Below are positions 35,936-44,973 of a stretch of 64,000 nucleotides of DNA, piece by piece; position 1 is the stretch's first letter; every line of letters starts with the position of its first letter. The stretch is taken from positions 4,674,001 to 4,738,000 of the forward strand of contig NZ_CP126170.1 of assembly GCF_033170385.1 (NCBI RefSeq). The letters run 5' to 3'. The translations under genes were made by a program, and so were the position numbers. The notes under the pieces are model-generated. The model was not told where the DNA came from and searched no databases. It saw only the letters and a list, made by a program, of their open reading frames with translations. The stretch is from Xanthomonas rydalmerensis (GTDB lineage Bacteria; Pseudomonadota; Gammaproteobacteria; Xanthomonadales; Xanthomonadaceae).

Positions 35936-37999
35936 TTAGGGAACCCGCCACATGGCAGACCAATCGACGCCGATGCCGCCGGTGCCGGTGGGCTGATAGG
36001 AAACAAGGATGTCGCCTGACGAATGCTCGTTGCAGATGCCAGCGATAAAGTTGGAACCGGTATAGGCCGCTGCGGTGCCAGCCGCCTTGTTGCCACCAGT
36101 GATGGCCAGGCCGGGCGGTGGGGACACGCGCACCTGTGTCAACGTATTTGCCGCGGTAGCGCTGGCGCCGAAATTCCCGGAGGCGTATACCGTCTTGCCC
36201 ACCTGCTCGAAGCAGGCGAATGAGTTGGTGATGCTGGTTGCGTTGGCGACATTGATGTAACTCGGCACCCAGGTGCCGTGGTCGGTGTCAACGCCCGCTA
36301 CGCCCTTATTCTGCGTGTACTTGGACGCCGTGGATTTCAGCAGCGGGGCCATGGTGTACGTGTTCCCGACGAACCGAACCGCGCTGGTGTTGTCCATCTC
36401 CGCGCTGCCGGTCGTGCTGTTGAACTGGTTGAACGCGATGTCTGATTCGATCAGGCCGCGGATCCTGTAGTCGCCCGCCTGGTTCGAGTAGAACCGGTTG
36501 TGCGACACGTCGAATGCGTTGGGCGGCCCGGCCGAGTTGTCGATGTCCAGGCCGTACCCCTGGGCGCCAGTGATCGTATTTGCGATCAGCTGGATCTGCT
36601 TCACTGGACCGCGCGTCACAACACCACAGGAACCGGTGACGCCTGCGTCGCAGCCAATCCAAGAGTTGACCAGCTTGATTGCCTCCACGGTGTAGACGTT
36701 CGGCAAGTAGATGCCGTAACGGTCCACGTTGTCGATGATGCACTGCGCGATCTCGATCTCTAGGCCACCAGTGATCACGATGCCATGGCCAGAGTTCGGG
36801 TCGCTGGTGATCGACGGCGCCAGGAAGGAGTTGACGATGCGCAGGCCCTCGTTCTGGATCGAAACCTTGTCGATCCAGATGCACGTTCCGCCCTGGATGT
36901 GCGCCTGATCGATGACCGAGTTTCGGCCGTCGTTGATGTTGAAGATGCCGAAGTCGGACCCGATGATCACCGGGTGCACGATGCGCAGCGCCTGCGCACC
37001 ATCGATCTGGATGCCGCGCTTCAGGTTGGCGAAGTAGCAATCGTAGGTACGGCAGAAGTCGGCGCCCAGGGTCAGGCCGGCGGTGGCCAAGCCACCCGAG
37101 TTGAGGAACTGAAGGGAGCGCACCTGCGCGTTGCTGCCGTTGGTGCGCACCATGGCGTTGACCGTGGCCACCGGCTTCAGGATCGACTTGATGCCACCGC
37201 CCGAGAAAGTGACGTCACCCGGGATGTTGAGCTGGGTTCCGATCGTCAGCGTGCCGTGGTCATGCATGAGGTGGCCGCGGCCCTTGCTCCCCATCTCCGA
37301 CAGCAAGGCTTGGATGGCCGGGGCGTGATCGACCGTCGTGCTGCCATCGAGGATGGCGGCGTGCTTGGTAGGATCGATACCGCGCAGCACCGAGACGGGC
37401 GCGCCTTGGGCCATCGCGCTGGTGACCTGCAGGTACGCGGCCGATAGGCCATCGCGATACGCGACCAGGTCGGCACCCTTCCCCGGCGCATCCTGGGCAA
37501 GGTTCGGGCGTAGCAGCATGTCGCCGGTAAGCTGGGTGCTACCCGATTCGATGCTCTGACCATCAGAAGTCACCACAAGCGGCGCCAGCGGGATCAGTTC
37601 GCCGATGTTGCCGTTACCGGTGGCAGATGGCGGCAGCTTCAACGAACGGTCTACGTCGTCCGCGATCTGCTGCAGCATCATGATCGGGGCATCTTGATCG
37701 TTGTTCAGCGTGAAGCTGCGCAAGTCGCCCAGGTACTGAAAATCATTCGATCGAGCGAAAGGCATCAGGCGCCGACGCATAACGGTTTCGCCGCCGGCCA
37801 TCGCAGCAGTGAACACGACTTGACCACCACCCTCATTGCCTACGCCGCTAACCGCATAGTGGACGCCAAGCGTCTTGGTCACCCCGTTTACCTGCACCTG
37901 CATGTCGGTGTCGGCAAGGATCTTGAAATCGTATGGGAACACCGTTGCGCCCGGGGCGGCGGTGCTTACGTTTCGCGGCGACTGCTGGGGGATCGTCAT
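35936..37999 (-). CDS. Tail fibre / tailspike with T7-type N-terminus
   Basis: 687 residues. The N-terminal ~120 residues match the T7 gp17-type attachment domain (APGATVFPYDFKILADTDMQ, FARSNDFQYLGDLRSFTLN). A long Asn/Gly/Ile-rich region (about 210-560) reads as a right-handed beta-helix (ALRIVHPVIIGSDFGIFNIN, IEIAQCIIDNVDRYGIYLP, NRFYSNQAG). The C-terminal ~100 residues form a beta-rich terminal domain. It is probably the host-recognition protein, possibly polysaccharide-degrading. Its ATG overlaps the Rz stop by four bases, and no other tail fibre gene is visible. Confidence 0.88.
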   Translation of the reverse strand: MTIPQQSPRNVSTAAPGATVFPYDFKILADTDMQVQVNGVTKTLGVHYAVSGVGNEGGGQVVFTAAMAGGETVMRRRLMPFARSNDFQYLGDLRSFTLNNDQDAPIMMLQQIADDVDRSLKLPPSATGNGNIGELIPLAPLVVTSDGQSIESGSTQLTGDMLLRPNLAQDAPGKGADLVAYRDGLSAAYLQVTSAMAQGAPVSVLRGIDPTKHAAILDGSTTVDHAPAIQALLSEMGSKGRGHLMHDHGTLTIGTQLNIPGDVTFSGGGIKSILKPVATVNAMVRTNGSNAQVRSLQFLNSGGLATAGLTLGADFCRTYDCYFANLKRGIQIDGAQALRIVHPVIIGSDFGIFNINDGRNSVIDQAHIQGGTCIWIDKVSIQNEGLRIVNSFLAPSITSDPNSGHGIVITGGLEIEIAQCIIDNVDRYGIYLPNVYTVEAIKLVNSWIGCDAGVTGSCGVVTRGPVKQIQLIANTITGAQGYGLDIDNSAGPPNAFDVSHNRFYSNQAGDYRIRGLIESDIAFNQFNSTTGSAEMDNTSAVRFVGNTYTMAPLLKSTASKYTQNKGVAGVDTDHGTWVPSYINVANATSITNSFACFEQVGKTVYASGNFGASATAANTLTQVRVSPPPGLAITGGNKAAGTAAAYTGSNFIAGICNEHSSGDILVSYQPTGTGGIGVDWSAMWRVP

Positions 38000-38487
38000 T
38001 GGATCACCTGTGGCTGCTGGATGGCTTGGTATCGGTCGATGGTTTCGTCTCGCTCGGACTGGGCGAGCTCGACGGCTCGTAAAGCTCGTGCTGCACTTGC
38101 CTGGCGTAGTCGGTCTTCTTCAGCAGCCTCTGCGGCAACGGCGGCACTACCGGACAGGCGGTTGGTTTCACAGCCTGCCCACTGCTTGCGCAGGCGGCCA
38201 AGCTCGGAATCGCGGCCAGCAAGAGCAGCCGCAATGCGCGCGTCGTAGTCATCATTGATCTTGTCCTGTCGGGTATCGGCGATATCGGCTGCACTTTGCG
38301 TCGCCGCCGCTTGCTTGTGTTCGGTCTCGCGGGCCTGCTGTTCAACCTGTAAGGCTTGCTTACCAGTTGCAGCCTCATTCCTGGCATCGGCCAGGTCGCA
38401 CGTCTTGTCATTCCACTTCCAGCCGGCGAAGGCTGCGAGGGCCGTCCACACGACGAAAGCCGCGATGATTGCGAGGGTACGATTCAC
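37996..38487 (-). CDS. Rz-type inner-membrane spanin
   Basis: 163 residues with one N-terminal membrane helix (about 5-22, LAIIAAFVVWTALAAFAGW) followed by a long periplasmic coiled coil rich in Ala, Gln and charged residues. This is the layout of an i-spanin. It completes lysis by fusing the inner and outer membranes with Rz1, whose gene is embedded in the +1 frame. It overlaps the next gene upstream and the tail fibre gene downstream by four bases. Confidence 0.88.
   Translation of the reverse strand: MNRTLAIIAAFVVWTALAAFAGWKWNDKTCDLADARNEAATGKQALQVEQQARETEHKQAAATQSAADIADTRQDKINDDYDARIAAALAGRDSELGRLRKQWAGCETNRLSGSAAVAAEAAEEDRLRQASAARALRAVELAQSERDETIDRYQAIQQPQVIQ
38004..38255 (-). CDS. Rz1-type outer-membrane spanin lipoprotein, embedded in Rz
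   Basis: 83 residues read in the +1 frame inside the Rz gene. It begins MMTTTRALRLLLLAAIPSLA with lipobox LAAC, followed by a Pro-rich stretch (KPTACPVVPPLPQRLL) and a Ser/Pro/Lys tail. The nesting, lipobox and Pro content are the classic Rz1 features. No separate ribosome site is obvious. Longer starts in this frame have no signal peptide. Confidence 0.85.
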   Translation of the reverse strand: MMTTTRALRLLLLAAIPSLAACASSGQAVKPTACPVVPPLPQRLLKKTDYARQVQHELYEPSSSPSPSETKPSTDTKPSSSHR

Positions 38488-38825
38488 TGCCTTTTGCTCT
38501 CGTCTTGGATGTGGTCGCGGAGATCCTGGCGAAGCTGGATTACCTGCTGCGCCCGACTCTCATCGAGCCGCATCATTTCGGCCTGGCTCTCGTTTCGACG
38601 GTTCGCCGAGTTAACGTCAATCTCCCGGATCTTCTCGCCTAGACGCCCTTCGGATGCAGCAATCTCGGCCTTGAGTTCGCCCTTGACCGTGTCAACTTTG
38701 CTATTCGCCTGATTGGCGATGTAGCCGGTGACGGCAATGCTGCAAATCGCCGGCACAAGCGCAATGGCGATTGTCACCCACACGGCTGGCGTGAATCCCT
38801 GCGGTTGGCGTCGTGCCGGCCCCAT
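38484..38825 (-). CDS. Small membrane protein with coiled coil
   Basis: 113 residues. One membrane helix (about 16-36, AVWVTIAIALVPAICSIAV) is followed by a charged coiled coil (VDTVKGELKAEIAASEGRLG, REIDVNSANRRNESQAEMM). Its position in the lysis cassette suggests a lysis accessory, such as an antiholin-like or spanin-like protein. ATG at 38825 overlaps the end of the preceding gene; a TTG ten codons earlier is possible. Confidence 0.65.
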   Translation of the reverse strand: MGPARRQPQGFTPAVWVTIAIALVPAICSIAVTGYIANQANSKVDTVKGELKAEIAASEGRLGEKIREIDVNSANRRNESQAEMMRLDESRAQQVIQLRQDLRDHIQDESKRQ

Positions 38826-38827
38826 CC

Positions 38828-39112
38828 TCAGTGCTCTAGGCGCTGCTTGATCCAACTACAGAACAGACCAAACGCTCCCACGCCCCAAAGGAGCTTGGAG
38901 AACCGATCCGGCACAACTCCCATGCCAAGCACCTGGGAGTAGAAGTCAGGCAGTGCGATGACAAGACCCCATGCCGCGGTGCTGTACTTCTTCAGCATGA
39001 CGCGCCAGGACTCGACTCCCTGCGGAACGAGTGAGACCTTGGCCTTCGTGGTCGGCTGCGGCTGTGGTTCTCTCTTCGGCGGCTTTGTGATGATGGGGGT
39101 CGGGCTGCTCAT
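38828..39112 (-). CDS. Candidate holin
   Basis: 94 residues with two hydrophobic segments (about 46-64, TAAWGLVIALPDFYSQVLG; and 72-87, KLLWGVGAFGLFCSWI) and a charged C-terminus (KQRLEH). The N-terminus is Pro/Lys-rich and cytoplasmic. Size, topology and position next to lysozyme and spanin genes fit a class II holin. No direct family recognition. Confidence 0.6.
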   Translation of the reverse strand: MSSPTPIITKPPKREPQPQPTTKAKVSLVPQGVESWRVMLKKYSTAAWGLVIALPDFYSQVLGMGVVPDRFSKLLWGVGAFGLFCSWIKQRLEH

Positions 39113-39447
39113 TTGTCCTGTGCCTCTTGGTCAATTTTCTTGTCGCGCTGCAGTTCCTTGTCGATCGCCTCCGCGAACCGTGGCGCCAGCATGTAAACCG
39201 CTTTCGCATAGGCTTCGGACTGCTGGCTTCTCACGTTCATTTCAGCCAGCTTGCTGACGTTCCACCCGGTCGCGACGATCACGGCGCCCAGCGCGATACC
39301 GATTGCAATGCCGTTCCACATGCTGCCCATGCCCTGCACGCGCACGGTGTTGACGTTGTTTGACCCCGACTGCTTGTTCACGGCATCGCGCAATGATGCG
39401 ACCTGGCTACTCAGTCGGTCTGCGACCTCTTCAAGTCGATGCGTCAT
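39109..39447 (-). CDS. Single-span membrane protein in lysis cassette
   Basis: 112 residues. The N-terminal helix region (VADRLSSQVASLRDAVNKQ) is followed by one membrane segment (about 44-64, WNGIAIGIALGAVIVATGW) and a charged helical C-terminus. It is coupled by ATGA overlaps on both sides. Role unknown. Confidence 0.6.
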   Translation of the reverse strand: MTHRLEEVADRLSSQVASLRDAVNKQSGSNNVNTVRVQGMGSMWNGIAIGIALGAVIVATGWNVSKLAEMNVRSQQSEAYAKAVYMLAPRFAEAIDKELQRDKKIDQEAQDK

Positions 39448-39698
39448 CGCTGGCCTGCCTTGAACTCGCCCTTCATTTCGGCGAGCGTCTTCATCAGGTC
39501 GTTGCAGGTCGCGTTGATGGATTGCATGAGCTGCTTGACCTCGACAAGCTCAGGCTTGCGGACAAACTCGTCGGAGATCAGCACGCGCAGGTCACTCACC
39601 CGCTTAGATAGGCTCACGATGTAGCCCAGGGCAAAGACCACAAGCGGCATCAGCACACCGACCGCCACATTGATGATGATCTGCCAGTTGACTTCCAT
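39444..39698 (-). CDS. Small membrane protein with coiled coil, lysis cassette
   Basis: 84 residues. An N-terminal membrane helix (about 6-28, IIINVAVGVLMPLVVFALGYI) is followed by a coiled coil (SKRVSDLRVLISDEFVRKPE). ATG at 39698 overlaps the lysozyme stop in TGATGG. Several phages carry such one-span proteins next to lysozyme. Function unproven. Confidence 0.65.
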   Translation of the reverse strand: MEVNWQIIINVAVGVLMPLVVFALGYIVSLSKRVSDLRVLISDEFVRKPELVEVKQLMQSINATCNDLMKTLAEMKGEFKAGQR

Positions 39699-40201
39699 CA
39701 CCCACCCCGCACGGTCTTGAGGGCAAGCGGGTAATTCTTCGCCCACCTGTCCCGATGAGGCTTTCCAGGCCGCCATGCATCGATGTACTGATCCCACGCC
39801 TCTTGCTCGTCGCCCAGCGCCGGCAAGGCCGTCGGAAGCGTCCACAGCAGCAGCCGGGCAAAGCCAGCCGCTAGCAGGTCGTCATGCTCAAGGGCTGCGA
39901 ACACTGCGGCGATGGTCGGCGCTACGCCTCGACGCTCGCACAGTGCCCGCGCGCGCCGCTGGCTCGCCGAGTTGGTCAGCACGCCTTTGACGCCGCCGCC
40001 CTGCTCGAACTGCCATAGGCCATGCGCAGGGCCACCGACTTGGTGCCGATACTTCAGGCCGGATTCCTGCATCGACATGCAGAGCATCTGGACGCGAGCC
40101 GGCGGCGAGTCCATGCCATCGCCCAGGTCTTTGAGTGCCGGAACAATGATCTTGTTGAGCGCGTCGCTCGGCGATATTGGCAGTGGCAGCAACTGAGCCA
40201 T
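39698..40201 (-). CDS. Phage lysozyme-like endolysin
   Basis: 167 residues with no signal peptide. The segment MLCMSMQESGLKYRHQVGGP then AHGLWQFEQGG carries a likely catalytic Glu (ES) and the GLWQFE motif of transglycosylase/lysozyme-like folds. It is probably a soluble cytoplasmic endolysin released by the holin. It starts 27 bases after the terminase large subunit stop and is preceded by the 19 bp repeated motif at 40294-40312. Confidence 0.75.
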   Translation of the reverse strand: MAQLLPLPISPSDALNKIIVPALKDLGDGMDSPPARVQMLCMSMQESGLKYRHQVGGPAHGLWQFEQGGGVKGVLTNSASQRRARALCERRGVAPTIAAVFAALEHDDLLAAGFARLLLWTLPTALPALGDEQEAWDQYIDAWRPGKPHRDRWAKNYPLALKTVRGG

Positions 40202-40227
40202 TCGGCGCTCCGGCGTGGGAGCGGGCC

Positions 40228-41886
40228 TTATCGCTCGAATGTAGCCTCAAACGTCTGGCCCGCAGACTGGCGCCAATCCTGGGCGCCCACACCGGACGGA
40301 ATCCCGCCATTCGCCCTTATGCGCTCCGGAGTCTCGGCGATTGCGCCTGCTGAGGAGTCCAGATAGTCGTCTGGCTGCACCGTTACGTCGGGTTTCCAAT
40401 CCCGCATCTGCGGCCTGAACGGCCCGCGCAGCACGTCGATATGCGCCCACACCTGGCCGCGGGAAAGCAGCAGAGGTTCCCATGTCTCTAGGATGCGCTT
40501 GTTCTTATTCGCGGTGCTGTTGACCTCGACCACACCGCAGGCCGCAATCCGCTGCTGCTTCATCGCCGCCCGCAGCACTGCCGGCGCAAAGCCGCCAATC
40601 CCGTTGGTTTCCACGCTCACCCGGGGAAGGCTCAGGCGTTTGACCACCTCGCAGATGCGGTGCACCTGGCCGCCAATGATCGTCTTGCCGTCGGCTGCGA
40701 ACTCGGCCACCTCGCCGGTCACGCCCTCTGCGTGGTGCAAGTAACGGCGCCCCGCATCGTCCTGAAATACCACGGTGAAGGCTGAGGCGTCCGAATGGAT
40801 CTTGCCGCCGGAGGGGTCCCAGCGTGCGGCCGCGCCGACGATCTGGACATTGCCCAGGAACATGGCTACCGAGCCGTTGGCGTGGATCAGTCGCGGCTGC
40901 ACGTCATAGGCGGTGATGCGATCAGGGTCTAGACGGACCTGCGTCACCGGCTTGGAGTGCAGTTGATACTGAGAATCCCATTCATTGATCGTGCGCGTTT
41001 CCCGCCTGCGCTTCACCATTTCGGCATGGTCGAAGCGCTCGGGCCATGCGGCGTCTGCATAGCAGTCGATCAGGTCGCCACCAGGGCTGGCCAGAATGAT
41101 GTCCGTTCCAGCCACTTTGTAGTCATGCCCAGGGACCAGCATGCGTGCACCTTTGCCGATGCCAGAGAACACGATGTCCGGGACAAACCCGACTTGATAG
41201 ACCTTCTTATCCGCTTTCTCGATCCGGTATTCCCGCCCAAACATTTTCACAATCAGCGCCTTGGCGCCAAGCGCCTTGATTTCCTCATAGATCGAATCAT
41301 GCGTGTGCGGTGTCCCGACATAGAGCTTGGGCGCTCCTGGCACCGCGATGTGCACCTGCTCGCCAAGGCGATAGCGCAGCTTCTCGCGTGCCTCTGGCGT
41401 GGCGATGTTCTTTGGCACCTCGATGTCGTCATTCTGGACGAAGTCCGCACGCGAACTGGTTGTGTTCGACAGGATGCCTTTTGCATACATGCTGGCATTG
41501 CGGGGGTCGATTTCCGCGGCCCCGTTGACCCACCACTGTTCTACCGTACCCTGCCCAGCCGGCAGCATGCCGCGTGTCAGTGGGTGATGCCGCAGGACAT
41601 TCTGTGTGCCGCGGCTGGTCTTGAGTGCGGTTCCGTCGGATTCGGACTGGTGCAAGATGCGGATAACGCGCCAGTTGTAATAGAGCCAGGCATTGAAAAC
41701 TTCTAGGATCGTAGACTTGGCATGACCGCGAGGAAGCATCAGCAGGAACAATTCCCAGCCGCTACACCACGCTTCCTCAAGCCACGCGCAGGCCCGCACA
41801 TGCAGAGGCGGGACATCCCAACCCATGCGCTCAGCCCACAGCATAAAGAACGCCAAGAACGAAATTTTAGGGGCGGAGCGCTCCAT
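40228..41886 (-). CDS. Terminase large subunit (T7 gp19-like)
   Basis: 552-residue packaging ATPase/nuclease. It has a Walker A-like PRGHAKST (the T7-type PRGxxKS form), a DDIEVP segment resembling Walker B/acid positions, and a C-terminal nuclease-like part with Asp-containing strands (IHSDASAFTVVFQDD). It pumps DNA into the prohead through the portal at 58737-60338. It is located next to lysis genes as in T7, and the small-subunit candidate is immediately upstream. Confidence 0.9.
   Translation of the reverse strand: MERSAPKISFLAFFMLWAERMGWDVPPLHVRACAWLEEAWCSGWELFLLMLPRGHAKSTILEVFNAWLYYNWRVIRILHQSESDGTALKTSRGTQNVLRHHPLTRGMLPAGQGTVEQWWVNGAAEIDPRNASMYAKGILSNTTSSRADFVQNDDIEVPKNIATPEAREKLRYRLGEQVHIAVPGAPKLYVGTPHTHDSIYEEIKALGAKALIVKMFGREYRIEKADKKVYQVGFVPDIVFSGIGKGARMLVPGHDYKVAGTDIILASPGGDLIDCYADAAWPERFDHAEMVKRRRETRTINEWDSQYQLHSKPVTQVRLDPDRITAYDVQPRLIHANGSVAMFLGNVQIVGAAARWDPSGGKIHSDASAFTVVFQDDAGRRYLHHAEGVTGEVAEFAADGKTIIGGQVHRICEVVKRLSLPRVSVETNGIGGFAPAVLRAAMKQQRIAACGVVEVNSTANKNKRILETWEPLLLSRGQVWAHIDVLRGPFRPQMRDWKPDVTVQPDDYLDSSAGAIAETPERIRANGGIPSGVGAQDWRQSAGQTFEATFER
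40294..40312. promoter_or_regulatory. Repeated phage motif, copy 1
   Basis: Plus-strand GGACGGAATCCCGCCATTC, identical over 19 bases to 56461-56479 and over 15 to 61019-61033. This copy lies inside the 3' end of the terminase gene, 93 bases upstream of the lysozyme start. Confidence 0.45.
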
Positions 41887-41888
41887 GC

Positions 41889-42206
41889 TCAGCCTTTGGC
41901 CATAACCCGCGCCAGCGCAGCGGCCGCGGCCTTCTCAGCGCGGTCGATCTCGTTCTGCGGATCGGGGTCGCCATCGCCAGGGGTCGCGGTCTTGTCGTCG
42001 CGCAGCAACTGCTCGACGCGTACCAGCAGGGCCACAGATTGCACCGCTGTTTTGCGGCACCACGCCGCATCGCCGCGCTCGTCCTTTGACATGTCCATCA
42101 GCGTTTTGCCGGCGCCGGCCCAGTTGTCCGGGTCGGCATCCAGTAGCACCGCCTCGGCTAGGCGCTCGCTCACTTCCATCAGTCGGATGCGTTGATCTTG
42201 GCGCAT
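41889..42206 (-). CDS. Terminase small subunit candidate
   Basis: 105 residues, mainly helical and acidic (DDKTATPGDGDPDPQNEIDR), with no membrane segment. Position directly before the large terminase gene, two bases apart, is the main evidence; sequence similarity to known small subunits is not evident. The start overlaps the stop of the upstream membrane-protein gene by one base. Confidence 0.6.
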   Translation of the reverse strand: MRQDQRIRLMEVSERLAEAVLLDADPDNWAGAGKTLMDMSKDERGDAAWCRKTAVQSVALLVRVEQLLRDDKTATPGDGDPDPQNEIDRAEKAAAAALARVMAKG

Positions 42207-42517
42207 TAGTGACGCCTCCTTTTACTCTTGTAATAGCCAAAGAATCGATACCTACTGTTGACCATTAAGAACGGAGGAACAAGCAAGATGGGAAGGAAAA
42301 CAAAAACAGTGAACGCGGCACATAGAACGCAACCGCGTTGCCACTGAATTGATGCACCCCATACGGAAAGGAACACCGCCAACGCAGCCCATGAGCCGGC
42401 AGCCAAAATGAAAAGGGCGCTTTTGAGTTTTGGCCGTGAATCTACAAACCTATAAGCCACTACTGACAAGATGAATAAAAGCGCCAACCCTGCAGACGGG
42501 TAGACCGGTTGATCCAT
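42206..42517 (-). CDS. Small multi-span membrane protein
   Basis: 103 residues with three hydrophobic segments (about 9-22, 35-52 and 63-86) and a basic C-terminus (YYKSKRRRH). It is noticeably less GC-rich than its neighbours. It sits between an ejection-protein gene and the terminase genes, where T7 has its holin (17.5). It could be a holin or a superinfection-exclusion protein. Function not known. Confidence 0.6.
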   Translation of the reverse strand: MDQPVYPSAGLALLFILSVVAYRFVDSRPKLKSALFILAAGSWAALAVFLSVWGASIQWQRGCVLCAAFTVFVFLPILLVPPFLMVNSRYRFFGYYKSKRRRH

Positions 42518-44973
42518 TACTTCTCTCCAATGGCCTTTTCAAGATTTGGCGCGCGATTCGGCAGTGCGTCCTCGGGATCCCACCAGTATTCCTGCTCCCA
42601 GTCCTTGCGCGCCCGCTTCTTCATCTTGCGAAGGTAGCCGGGGCTTACCTGCTCCTGCAAATCGTGCATCACCAGGTGGTCGATTGCCGCACGGGCGTAC
42701 CACAGATTGATGAAGGGGGTGTTCCCACGAACGAGCCGCAGAGCGTCCGCAGCCGCCTTGTCAGCGACCTTGTCGCGCTTGCTGGATGTGCCGGCCGCCG
42801 CGTAGCGCCCAAGATTGCCCACGGTGGCATTCGCTAGGTCTACGCCAGTGCCGACGATTGGCCCCAGCAGGTTCTGCCAGTTCGGCTGCCCGTTCCGTGA
42901 CTCGCCGCCAAAGCCGGTGTAAAGCACGTCACCCAGGATGCCAAGCCCGCCACCCTGTGCAAACGCAGCCCCCCAAAACTTCCCGGTAGTCGCGTCGCGC
43001 GGGTCTTTGCCCTGCACAAGATCCTTGAGTTGCATCGACACCGCGCCGAACAACGGGAGCGCGGTCATCATGGCCACCGAGTAGGCGACGCGGCTGCCGT
43101 TGTTCGGTAGCTCCTGCAGGCGGCGCAGATGCTGGACCAGCATGCCAACCGGGAAGCTCTTGAACAGCATCACCGATCGCAACACCTCGCCACCAACCGT
43201 ACCCGGGCGCGTACCCTGCTGGACCAGGGCGCGGGTCTGAATGTCGGGAGCGAACACAGCCATGCGCGCCTCCTGATCCAGATAGCCCAGCAAGCGGGCC
43301 GTTGCCCGGTTCTTGTCGGCCTCGCTAACCCCCTGAACCCCACGGATGCCGTCCTTCGTCAGCAGCGAAGAGCTACCCACTTGGGTTGGCTGTGCCTGCT
43401 GCCAGATGCGCCAGTCATCTGCGGTGACGCCGGCAGACTCAAACCGGTTGCGGTCGCCCTGCTTCAGCGCGTCCCAGTCGGTTGCGCGCAGCCGGTCAAG
43501 CGTGCCGGATAGCGTCAGCGCGAATCCTCGGCGCAGCGCATTCGTCCAGCCCTCCACGAGCGTGAGCCGCATCGTGGTGTTGGCCAGCTTCGCCGTCCAA
43601 CCCTGGGCTAGATGGTCTTGGTGCCACCGTGCCATTTCGCCGGCAATCTCGTCCATGCCCAGCGCCAGGTCATGGGCGATTTCGCGCTTGTTCTTGCCCC
43701 AGCCCACGAATAGCGACTTGAGCGCTTCGCCCATTGGGATACCCGCCGACTTGGCGACCAGCACCTGCAGCGGTGCGTCCGTCAGCGCGGACAGCATCAC
43801 CCCCTGCAGTTTGGTCGCCGTCGTGAAGTTGCGGATTCCCTGGCCGATGGCGGCAAGGTTGGCGCTAACCGGCTGACCGGTAACACCGTTGAGCGTGTCC
43901 CAAAGCATGTCCGCAGAGGTAAGGCGGACGAGACGGCCGCTCGCGTTGTCCCCCTGCTCCGCTAGATCCTTCAGCAGCCGATAGGTGCTGTTCGGGTTGG
44001 CCCCGAACTCTTCCATCAGGCCGATGGTCTTGGCCATCATGCCGACGTGGCCATGGATGGACTGCATCATGGAGCCGCGGCCGTATTGGCCCAGGTAGTC
44101 TAGGTAACTCTTGGCATCCGCGAAGTGGATCACGCGGTGCGCCTCATCGAACCGAGACGCGCGCGAGCCTCCGCGGCTCTGCCCGGGGATCATCTTGTTA
44201 CGCCCCTCGGTGGACAGCGTGTCGTACACGCCGCCGAGCATGTCGGCCAGCTCGGCGTCATCCATCACCGAGCCATCAGCCTTGGTGTACCGATCACGGG
44301 CCAGCTTGCCAATGATGTCCTCTACCCACTTCTCCTTCCCCGCGCGGGAAATACGCCCCACGTCGTGCGGCTGCGGCAGGTAGCCATAGTCAAGCTTGCC
44401 GATGTCGGCGCCGGCCGCGTTCGCGCGCACGCGCATGTCTTCCAGCGTGTCGGTGTACGCCTTGGCCGCCTTGACCATTTCCGGCGAGTGGTTGCCGCCA
44501 GGCTCCATGACTGCACGGGCGAATGCCGCAATCGACTTGGGGTCATCCATCAGGCCGAAGAATCGCGGTTCCACCGCCTCGATCGCATCCACCAGCCCGG
44601 ACATGGCCTCATTGCGCACACCTGACACGTAATCGTCCGCTTGGCGCAGGCGTTCAAACAGTGCCTCATGGAAGGGGGATTTCCCGCCCTTGGCCTGGGC
44701 GCGCGCCTGCAGCCTTGCCGCCTCCCGCGATTGGGCCAGCAGGTTGGATGCCCGGCGCTGGGCTGATACTTCAGCGGCTTGCAAAGCCTGCTCATGCGCC
44801 ATCGCTGCCGCGGCCTGCAACCGCTGTTCGCCCGTCATCTGGCGCCATCGCGGTTCCGTGCGCGCGATCTCCCGCATGGCGCGCAGGATGTTGCCCTCGA
44901 TCTCTTCAATCTCGCGCGCGGTCGGGGTGCGGCCGATGGCGGCAGCAACTTCAAGGACACAGTCAGGGTGCAT
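42517..44973 (-). CDS. Large virion/ejection protein (second gp16-like)
   Basis: 818 residues. Mainly helical, with an Ala/Gln-rich N-terminus (RLQAAAAMAHEQALQAAEVS) and later segments typical of phage internal proteins (ALFERLRQADDYV, QGIRNFTTATKLQGVMLSAL). A C-terminal basic stretch (KMKKRARKDWEQEYWWDP) ends the protein. It overlaps the upstream 991-residue gene by 11 bases. Probably part of the ejected core; the family is recognised only by position and composition. Confidence 0.7.
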   Translation of the reverse strand: MHPDCVLEVAAAIGRTPTAREIEEIEGNILRAMREIARTEPRWRQMTGEQRLQAAAAMAHEQALQAAEVSAQRRASNLLAQSREAARLQARAQAKGGKSPFHEALFERLRQADDYVSGVRNEAMSGLVDAIEAVEPRFFGLMDDPKSIAAFARAVMEPGGNHSPEMVKAAKAYTDTLEDMRVRANAAGADIGKLDYGYLPQPHDVGRISRAGKEKWVEDIIGKLARDRYTKADGSVMDDAELADMLGGVYDTLSTEGRNKMIPGQSRGGSRASRFDEAHRVIHFADAKSYLDYLGQYGRGSMMQSIHGHVGMMAKTIGLMEEFGANPNSTYRLLKDLAEQGDNASGRLVRLTSADMLWDTLNGVTGQPVSANLAAIGQGIRNFTTATKLQGVMLSALTDAPLQVLVAKSAGIPMGEALKSLFVGWGKNKREIAHDLALGMDEIAGEMARWHQDHLAQGWTAKLANTTMRLTLVEGWTNALRRGFALTLSGTLDRLRATDWDALKQGDRNRFESAGVTADDWRIWQQAQPTQVGSSSLLTKDGIRGVQGVSEADKNRATARLLGYLDQEARMAVFAPDIQTRALVQQGTRPGTVGGEVLRSVMLFKSFPVGMLVQHLRRLQELPNNGSRVAYSVAMMTALPLFGAVSMQLKDLVQGKDPRDATTGKFWGAAFAQGGGLGILGDVLYTGFGGESRNGQPNWQNLLGPIVGTGVDLANATVGNLGRYAAAGTSSKRDKVADKAAADALRLVRGNTPFINLWYARAAIDHLVMHDLQEQVSPGYLRKMKKRARKDWEQEYWWDPEDALPNRAPNLEKAIGEK

